64,000 bases of DNA from Psychrobacillus faecigallinarum (lineage in GTDB: Bacteria > Bacillota > Bacilli > Bacillales_A > Planococcaceae), in NCBI RefSeq assembly GCF_014836595.1, contig NZ_JACSQO010000008.1, forward strand, positions 128,019 to 192,018. Direction: 5' to 3'. The notes beneath the pieces were generated by a model. That model was not told where the DNA came from. It searched no databases and saw nothing but the letters and a program-made list of their open reading frames with translations. Both the position numbers and the translations under genes were made by a program. Below, piece after piece: positions 58,248 through 64,000 of the stretch. Numbering within the stretch: the stretch's first letter is position 1; the number at the start of each line of letters is the position of its first letter.

Positions 58248-59804
58248 CTACTTTCCAGTTACATTTTTTAATGTCCATTTACCAGTGGAATCTAGGTTCA
58301 ATCCTGTGTAGGTGTTATCCAAAGCCGATGTAACAACTCCGTGATACATAACTACTACAGCATTTTCTTCTAGCATTAATTTGTTTGCTTGGTCTAATAA
58401 TTTTGCGCGCTCTTCTTGATCAACTGTTGTGCGTGATTGCATTACTAAGTCGTCAAATGCTGCATTGCTATATTGTGCTCTGTTAGATGAGCCTACATTG
58501 TCACTATGGAAGTTCGGGTAAAATAATTCAGAACCATCTCCCGTTACATTTGACCAGCTTAAGAATGTTAAGTCATATTCGCCTGCACGAGCTGAGTCTA
58601 AGTATGTTGCCCATTCCATAGACTCGATTTCAACTTTAAATCCTGCCTCTACTAGTTGAGCTTGTACTATTTCAGCCATTAATGTTGTATTAGCACGGTT
58701 AGCTGTTAATAATTTTAGTGGTTGATCACCGTATCCATTTTTCTCCACTAATTCCTTTGCATGATCCAAATCGTAAGGAGTTCCAGCATTCTCTGCTGAC
58801 TTATCATATCCAAATACCTTTGGTCCAACTACGCTATCACTTCTAACACCTAATCCATTCAATTTAGAGACAAACGCATCGCGATCTATTGCTGAAGCAA
58901 CTGCTTCTCGGAATTCCGGATCTTGATTCATTTCTTTTAAGTGGTTAAATGCAAAGTAATAGACTGGAGAGCCATCTATTTTTTGAATGTCAATGTTGTC
59001 CATCGATTCTAAACGATTGATTTGTTCTGTTGGAAGGTTATCGATAAATTGAACCTCACCTGTTTGTAGCATAGAAATTGCTGTAGAAACCTCAGGAACC
59101 ACCTTGAACACTACTTTCTTTAAATCAGGTGCTCCGTTCCAATATTCCTCGTTTGCTTCTAGCTCCAACTGGTCTCCAGGTGTCCAACTAACAAATTTAA
59201 ATGGTCCTGTACCTACTGGCTCTTTCATTAAGTCTTGTTTTTGGTCAGCGCTAGGGCTTACGATTGCCGAGTTTGTATGAGAGAGTGCTGCTAAGAACGC
59301 TCCATAAGGATATTTCGTTGTAATTTTCACTGTGTATTCATCTTCCACTGTGATTTCTTCCACTGATTCTAAAAGAGAAGCACGTGGCGCGCCAGTTGCT
59401 GGGTCGCGTAATTTATCAAAAGTATACTTAACAGCTTCAGCGTTAAATGGAGTTCCATCATGGAATTGTACGCCTTCTTTTAGTTTAAAGATCCATGTAT
59501 TTTCATCAGGATTTTCATAGGATTCTGCTAATTTTGGTTCAATTTCCAATGTTTCTGAGTTACGTTGAAAAAGTGTTTCATAAACCTGTTCAATAACATT
59601 TGCAGAAGGAGAATCGTTGGTCATGATTGGTGACAAGCCAACAGCATCTGTTGTAGTTGCATAAGTAAAGGTTTTACCACTAATATCGCTTCCGGAACCA
59701 CCGTTTTCTTTTGGTGCTGATGAGGATTCTCCTCCAGAACAAGCTGCTAGCACGATTGAAACAACAAATAATAAAATAAATAACCATTTTTTCTTCATTT
59801 TCAT
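58248..59804 (-). CDS. Peptide-binding lipoprotein (family 5 solute-binding protein)
   Basis: 518 aa. The lipoprotein signal is LFILLFVVSIVLAACSGGES with lipobox LAAC. The family 5 signature is PKLAESYENPDENTWIFKLK followed by GVQFHDGTPFNAEAVKYTFD. The protein captures peptides outside the membrane and delivers them to the permeases. Gene order places it between permeases and ATPases, all in the same direction with gaps under 20 nt. The ligand cannot be read; the nearby gamma-glutamyltransferase suggests glutathione or gamma-glutamyl peptides. Confidence 0.92.
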   Translation of the reverse strand: MKMKKKWLFILLFVVSIVLAACSGGESSSAPKENGGSGSDISGKTFTYATTTDAVGLSPIMTNDSPSANVIEQVYETLFQRNSETLEIEPKLAESYENPDENTWIFKLKEGVQFHDGTPFNAEAVKYTFDKLRDPATGAPRASLLESVEEITVEDEYTVKITTKYPYGAFLAALSHTNSAIVSPSADQKQDLMKEPVGTGPFKFVSWTPGDQLELEANEEYWNGAPDLKKVVFKVVPEVSTAISMLQTGEVQFIDNLPTEQINRLESMDNIDIQKIDGSPVYYFAFNHLKEMNQDPEFREAVASAIDRDAFVSKLNGLGVRSDSVVGPKVFGYDKSAENAGTPYDLDHAKELVEKNGYGDQPLKLLTANRANTTLMAEIVQAQLVEAGFKVEIESMEWATYLDSARAGEYDLTFLSWSNVTGDGSELFYPNFHSDNVGSSNRAQYSNAAFDDLVMQSRTTVDQEERAKLLDQANKLMLEENAVVVMYHGVVTSALDNTYTGLNLDSTGKWTLKNVTGK

Positions 59805-59822
59805 ATTCTCCTCTACTTCTTT

Positions 59823-60719
59823 TTATTGGATGTCCATATTTGGATCTAATGCATCTCTTAATCCGTCTCCTAGTACGTTAAAGGCAAACACGGTTAACAT
59901 AATTGCTATTCCAGGAATAATTGTTAAATGAGGTGACGTCCACATATAACTTTGCCCTTGTGAAATCATTGCTCCCCATTCTGGTGTAGGAGGCTGTGCC
60001 CCTAATCCTAAGTAACTGAGAGAAGCTGTTGAGAGGATAGCTGTTCCCATTCTCATTGTGGCAAACACGATGATCGGTGCCATGGCGTTGGGTAGAATAT
60101 GACGAATCATAATCCTTAAATCAGACGCTCCTAATGATTTTAGAGCCATAATGTACTCTTTTTGTTTAATAGAAAGTACCGACCCTCTGACTATGCGCGC
60201 GCAGCTTGGTATTGACCAAATACTAATGGCTATCGCCACATTGACCAAGCTAGTACCTAAGATAGCTATGATTAACATAGCAAGCAGAATTCCAGGGAAG
60301 GAGAAGAGCAAATCTACTATTCTCATAATGATTCCATCCAGCTTTTTATAAAAGCCACCGAGCAACCCAAGAGTAATTCCTCCAAGCAACCCAAGACTAA
60401 CGGCTGCGATTCCCACTAATAGAGAAATCCTTGATCCATAAACAATACGAGACCAAACATCTCGCCCATAATTATCTGTCCCTAACCAATGTCCGTCTGA
60501 AAAGACTGGAAGTTCACTTGCTACAAGGTTTTGCTTTGATGGGTCATATGTTGCTAACCATGGAGCAAAGACAGACATGATAATCAGCCCTAAGATAATA
60601 GCAAAACCTAAGACTGCCAATTTATTTTTAAAGAGGCGCTTCATCGTCGTAACTATTACCTTATCCTTCTTTCTTGTTGCAGTTGGAAGTTTATTATTAA
60701 CTGAAATGGTGTTAGACAT
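59823..60719 (-). CDS. Peptide ABC transporter permease (DppC/OppC-like)
   Basis: 298 aa with six spans. A cytosolic N-terminal tail (TATRKKDKVIVTTMKRLFKN) precedes the first span, typical of DppC. DNYGRDVWSRIVYGSRISL and the EAA loop EYIMALKSLGASDLRIMIRHIL are conserved. It forms the channel with DppB. The start is 14 nt after the DppB gene. Confidence 0.93.
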   Translation of the reverse strand: MSNTISVNNKLPTATRKKDKVIVTTMKRLFKNKLAVLGFAIILGLIIMSVFAPWLATYDPSKQNLVASELPVFSDGHWLGTDNYGRDVWSRIVYGSRISLLVGIAAVSLGLLGGITLGLLGGFYKKLDGIIMRIVDLLFSFPGILLAMLIIAILGTSLVNVAIAISIWSIPSCARIVRGSVLSIKQKEYIMALKSLGASDLRIMIRHILPNAMAPIIVFATMRMGTAILSTASLSYLGLGAQPPTPEWGAMISQGQSYMWTSPHLTIIPGIAIMLTVFAFNVLGDGLRDALDPNMDIQ

Positions 60720-60733
60720 ATGATCCCTCCTTC

Positions 60734-61675
60734 TTAGTCATAGCTTATCCTTGGGTCTATGAATGTGTAGACAATATCAACAAGGAGATTCACGACCACG
60801 AATAATGTTGCAACTAATAAAACGGAAGCCTGTACCATTGGGAAATCCCTTTGTGCAATAGCATCCACCATCAACCTTCCAACTCCGTTGATTGCAAACA
60901 CTTTTTCCGTAATAATTGTTCCTCCGAGTAAGCCACCAAAGTTAACACCAATGACCGTCACTACTGGAATCATTGCGTTTTTTAGAGTATGTACCCAAAT
61001 GACTGACCTTTCTTTTACACCTTTTGCTCTGGCCGTTCTTACATAATCGGCTTTAGCTACCTCTAGCACGGAGGATCTTGTCATCCTCGAAATCATTGCT
61101 GCTGCACTAGTGCCAAGTGTGATTGCAGGAAGGATCATCTGCTTAAAGCCTTCTAACGTGTAAAAAGGTGCTGATAAACCACCTACTGGAAGCCATTGTA
61201 AATTTACAGCAAATACTAATATCAACAATGCTCCCAACCAAAAGTTCGGTATGGATATTCCTGCAAGTGCTAGAGTAGTAGATGTCATATCGAGCCATGA
61301 GTTTTGCTTTAAGGCTGATATCAATCCGGCAACCACCCCTATTATGATGGCGACAATCATACTCGCAATGGCTAACTTAAAAGTATTTGGTAGCCGGATA
61401 GCTATTGCCTCAGAAACTGATTGTTTAGATTGATAGGAGTAACCAAAATCTCCTTGAACCGCATTTTTTACATATCGACCGTACTGAACTAGGAAAGGAT
61501 CATTTAGTCCCAAGTTTTCTCTTATGGACTCCAAATCCGATTCGGTTGCTGTCGGCCCACCTACCATAGTGGCAGGATCCCCAGGCGCTATGTACATAGA
61601 TGAAAATACTAGAAATGATATACCGAAAAGCAAGAAAAGAAGCTGTATACCACGCCTTACTATTAAAGAAATCAC
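60734..61675 (-). CDS. Peptide ABC transporter permease (DppB/OppB-like)
   Basis: 313 aa with six spans and the usual long extracellular loop after the first (PGDPATMVGGPTATESDLES). The EAA motif is DYVRTARAKGVKERSVIWVHTLKNA (shown in part: RTARAKGVKERSVIWVH). It is the first gene of the transporter operon; a 297-bp leader upstream contains a cre site and no gene. Confidence 0.93.
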   Translation of the reverse strand: MISLIVRRGIQLLFLLFGISFLVFSSMYIAPGDPATMVGGPTATESDLESIRENLGLNDPFLVQYGRYVKNAVQGDFGYSYQSKQSVSEAIAIRLPNTFKLAIASMIVAIIIGVVAGLISALKQNSWLDMTSTTLALAGISIPNFWLGALLILVFAVNLQWLPVGGLSAPFYTLEGFKQMILPAITLGTSAAAMISRMTRSSVLEVAKADYVRTARAKGVKERSVIWVHTLKNAMIPVVTVIGVNFGGLLGGTIITEKVFAINGVGRLMVDAIAQRDFPMVQASVLLVATLFVVVNLLVDIVYTFIDPRISYD

Positions 61676-61915
61676 AATCCCACCAACCTTTTCTACACTT
61701 GTTAATCATTTCTTTGTTTTTGGTTAACAAATGACTGAATTTTAATAGTTTTGATTATAATACAACAATTCACAAAAATCTATATGAATTTTCAAATAAA
61801 TTTATTTATTTCATTTATTCTTTACTTTTAGACTTAATAAATAATTTATCCATTACTTTTCGAATAGAATATCTCCTATTTTATTACTTTATGTATTATT
61901 ATTGTTTTGTACAAA

Positions 61916-61930
61916 AGTAAACGCTTCCAT
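61916..61930 (-). promoter_or_regulatory. cre site upstream of the peptide transporter operon
   Basis: ATGGAAGCGTTTACT on the minus strand fits the CcpA consensus WTGNAANCGNWNNCW at every fixed position. It lies 241 nt before the DppB gene, just after the Lrp terminator, so catabolite control of peptide use is likely. Confidence 0.6.
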
Positions 61931-61944
61931 TCTTTTTGTCCATG

Positions 61945-61977
61945 CAAAAAGGCATCCTCTAAAGGATGCCTTTTATA
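61945..61977 (-). terminator. Terminator of the Lrp gene
   Basis: AAAAGGCATCC (61947-61957) and GGATGCCTTTT (61964-61974), overlapping the stop codon of the Lrp gene. Confidence 0.88.
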
Positions 61978-62422
61978 ATTTTAAGCCACTACGACTTTTA
62001 AATCTTCTCAATAAAATATGGCTTTCAACTCTCGTAATACCTTCTAATGCATACAACTCTTCATTGATAAATTTTTCTAGGCTAATGAAGTCATCAACTA
62101 ACACATGCATATGTAAGGTGGAAGGTCCTGTCATTTGGTAGCAACTCGCTACACTTGGGTTGTTTGCTAGTTTCTCTGCAACTTCCACTAATGATGAAGG
62201 TTCACAATCCACTTCAAAAAAGCCGGATACCCCTTTACCTACTTTTTCAGAATTGATCACTACAGTGAATCTTTCAATAATTCCTTCCTTCTGTAGTTGA
62301 TGAACCCTCTCCCTTACAGCAACTCTAGAAAGATTTAATTCCTTCCCAATGTCTACATATGATAATCGACCATTAGCTGTTAACAGTTCTAGAATTCGCT
62401 TGTCTACCGCATCAATTCCCAT
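61973..62422 (-). CDS. Lrp/AsnC-family regulator (YwrC-like)
   Basis: 149 aa. The N-terminal helix-turn-helix is DAVDKRILELLTANGRLSYV, DIGKELNLSRVAVRERVHQL. The C-terminal RAM ligand domain contains VSGFFEVDCEPSSLVEVAEK and PSVASCYQMTGPSTLHMHVL. The ATG at 62422 has GGAGGGAG 7 nt upstream. In B. subtilis an Lrp-type gene (ywrC) accompanies ywrA, ywrB and ywrD; here the peptide transporter sits between them, so it probably controls the whole cluster in response to amino acids. Confidence 0.9.
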   Translation of the reverse strand: MGIDAVDKRILELLTANGRLSYVDIGKELNLSRVAVRERVHQLQKEGIIERFTVVINSEKVGKGVSGFFEVDCEPSSLVEVAEKLANNPSVASCYQMTGPSTLHMHVLVDDFISLEKFINEELYALEGITRVESHILLRRFKSRSGLKL

Positions 62423-62605
62423 TGTATATCTCCCTCCCATCTAATATAATAGATGATTAACTTTACTTTAGAAAGCAAAAATATCATTATAACGACATAA
62501 TGTAAAGAAAAATACAGTTTACTCTTTACATTGAAAAAATCTATATATCTTTTGCATATACATAATGCGTGGTTGAACCAAATAGAAAATTTTAGAACAC
62601 ATAAT

Positions 62606-62648
62606 TAAAGGCAAGAATGCGTTGATTTAACAGCATTCTTGCCTTTTC
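62606..62648 (-). terminator. Terminator of the DJ-1/PfpI gene
   Basis: AAGGCAAGAATGC and GCATTCTTGCCTT (62608-62620, 62633-62645), between the genes at 62422 and 62703. The minus-strand exit is TTTAATT. Confidence 0.75.
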
Positions 62649-62702
62649 AAGTTCTATAGTTTTGTTTTTGGAAAGACTAATTGAAGAGCCTTCCTATTTA
62701 CA

Positions 62703-63215
62703 TTAAGCTAACAGCTTCACGATTTCACGGTTAAATGCCGGAATATCGTCAGGCGTACGACTTGTTACTAGCTGATTTTGACAAACGAATACTTCTTCGT
62801 CATGGAACTTAACGCCAGCATTCTCTAGATCCACTTGAATGGATTTATAACCAGTTGCATCGCGACCATTTAATGTTTTCGCAGTAATTAAAAGTTGTGG
62901 TCCGTGACAGATTGCAAATACTGGTTTCTTAGCATCCATAAAGTATTTTGCAAATTGTACGAAGCGATCATCCGCACGTAAAATATCTGGAGAAAAACCG
63001 CCAGGAATGAACAATGCATCGAATTCCTCTGGTTTTACATCATCAATCCCATAGTCAATCGTTACATTTACTTCTCCGTTTTTACCTGTTACTTGTTTTC
63101 CAGCCTCTTCTTCAATTGCAAACACCTCGTGCCCAGCTTCGTTTAGTGCTTGTGCTGGTTTGGCGTATTCTGAGTCCTCAAACATATTTGTGATTAATGT
63201 TGCTACTTTAGCCAT
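62703..63215 (-). CDS. DJ-1/PfpI-family protein (YraA/YfkM-like)
   Basis: 170 aa. The nucleophile elbow is VFAICHGPQLLI with Cys at its centre. FDALFIPGGFSPDILRAD and DDIPAFNREIVKLL are typical. Family members act as stress-related glyoxalases/deglycases or weak proteases. I use the ATG at 63215 with AGGAG 7 nt upstream; a TTG at 63230 is unlikely. Confidence 0.9.
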   Translation of the reverse strand: MAKVATLITNMFEDSEYAKPAQALNEAGHEVFAIEEEAGKQVTGKNGEVNVTIDYGIDDVKPEEFDALFIPGGFSPDILRADDRFVQFAKYFMDAKKPVFAICHGPQLLITAKTLNGRDATGYKSIQVDLENAGVKFHDEEVFVCQNQLVTSRTPDDIPAFNREIVKLLA

Positions 63216-63418
63216 TTCCTCACTCCTCAATTGTTTGTTCTCTCTTATAATTCCACACTTTAAGGTGCATTAAACATTTTTGATAAAAATAATAGTTGAG
63301 GATAGACTAATCGTCTAATTCCTTTTAGAATTCTCCCTACCTTTGTTGGGTAACCTATCTGAAAGGAATTGAGAACATCAGAAAACAACTGCTATGTACT
63401 ATGACTCTTTACATACAA

Positions 63419-63457
63419 AAAAATCCTCGACCATTAGGAACAAACAGTCGAGGATGC
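63419..63457 (-). terminator. glmM terminator
   Basis: ATCCTCGAC and GTCGAGGAT (63423-63431, 63447-63455) with seven T on the minus-strand exit, 28 nt after the glmM stop. It shows that glmM is not cotranscribed with glmS here. Confidence 0.88.
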
Positions 63458-63484
63458 AAAATATTTATATTGAATGATTTCTAT

Positions 63485-64000
63485 TTATTCTACTAGGCCC
63501 ATTTCAGCTTTTACAACTTCTACGATACGGCTCACATAGTTTTCACAGTCTTCCTCGGAGGAAGCTTCTACCATTACACGCACTAGTGGCTCTGTTCCAG
63601 ATGGACGCACTAATACACGGCCGTTTCCAGCCATTTCAGCCTCTACTTCGTTAATAATTGCTGCTACTTTTTCATTTTCTGTTACAGCATGCTTATCTGT
63701 TACACGAACATTAACTAGTTTTTGTGGGTATATCTTCATCTCAGCTGCAAGCTCTGAAAGTTTTTTACCAGTTACCTTCATGATGTTCACTAACTGCAAA
63801 CCAGTCAGCAATCCATCGCCTGTTGTATTGTAATCTAGGAAAATAATATGTCCTGATTGTTCTCCACCCAAGTTATATCCATTTTTCTTCATTTCTTCTA
63901 CAACATAGCGATCTCCTACAGCAGTTTTAACGCTAGTCATTTCATTTGCCTCTAGCGCCTTGTAGAAGCCCATATTACTCATAACAGTAGAAACTACCGT
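63485..64000 (-). CDS. glmM: Phosphoglucosamine mutase, C-terminal part
   Basis: The gene runs off the window; 171 codons of the 3' part are present. The enzyme turns glucosamine-6-phosphate into glucosamine-1-phosphate. The visible part starts [17 protein letters not shown], then [20 protein letters not shown] (sugar-binding GEQSG loop) and [18 protein letters not shown] (phosphate-binding RPSGTEP loop). Its partner glmS lies 10.5 kb downstream. Confidence 0.97.
   Translation of the reverse strand, partial: TVVSTVMSNMGFYKALEANEMTSVKTAVGDRYVVEEMKKNGYNLGGEQSGHIIFLDYNTTGDGLLTGLQLVNIMKVTGKKLSELAAEMKIYPQKLVNVRVTDKHAVTENEKVAAIINEVEAEMAGNGRVLVRPSGTEPLVRVMVEASSEEDCENYVSRIVEVVKAEMGLVE

Overview
The window comes from a low-GC, endospore-forming member of the Bacillales (Bacillaceae/Planococcaceae type). 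The support is an alpha/beta-type SASP gene behind a sigma-G-like promoter, a YjcZ-type sporulation peptide, a sigma-B-like promoter, CcpA cre-type operators, a glmS ribozyme ahead of glmS, and strong GGAGG-type ribosome binding sites throughout. No rRNA, tRNA or CRISPR was seen. Many listed starts were moved inward from the longest open frame because the ribosome binding site, or an overlapping promoter or operator, decides the start.

Layout. 0-7 kb is core metabolism: the pgi tail, an alpha-glucosidase/ROK-kinase pair under a LacI-type operator, yjdM, a sigma-B-type pyruvate oxidase and a DsbA-family protein. 7-17 kb holds redox and stress genes (HxlR regulator with a flavin monooxygenase and its FMN reductase, Hsp20, UppP, an SDR, PadR-HAAS, an LmrB-like exporter). 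17.0-20.2 kb is a small block with different base usage: two unknown genes, a SASP and a secreted beta-helix protein, two of which share the same 5' leader. 20.2-35.5 kb contains czcD-czrA, PadR/YhgE-like transport, a VNTR-bearing YqfQ/VrrA-like gene, MerR with a C45 peptidase, TetR with an exporter, cytidine deaminase, a uridine-kinase-like protein and lipoproteins.

35.9-50.9 kb is the most interesting part. A short element with inverted 9-bp arms (TTCAACTAA / TTAGTTGAA) around a directional centre (CGGGTGCT) recurs about 15 times here, and I found it nowhere else in the window. Copies lie just after stop codons and separate one- to three-gene modules: HEPN-type protein, LysE with TrmB, glutaminase, TetR with MATE, SDR with AraC, a small lipoprotein and a 71-aa membrane protein. 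A tyrosine recombinase with its full catalytic set sits between two copies. This resembles a cassette array built on tyrosine-recombinase core sites, comparable in logic to an integron but with a different site. The array stops just past the 3' end of glmS.

51.2-64 kb returns to the chromosome backbone: four 20-bp tandem repeats and a terminator behind glmS, glmS with its ribozyme, then a long minus-strand peptide-utilisation cluster (Lrp regulator, DppBC permeases, binding protein, DppDF ATPases, gamma-glutamyltransferase, a split chromate-type transporter) with a cre site, a DJ-1/PfpI protein, and the 3' part of glmM. In many Bacillales glmM and glmS are adjacent, so here about 10.5 kb has been placed between them.
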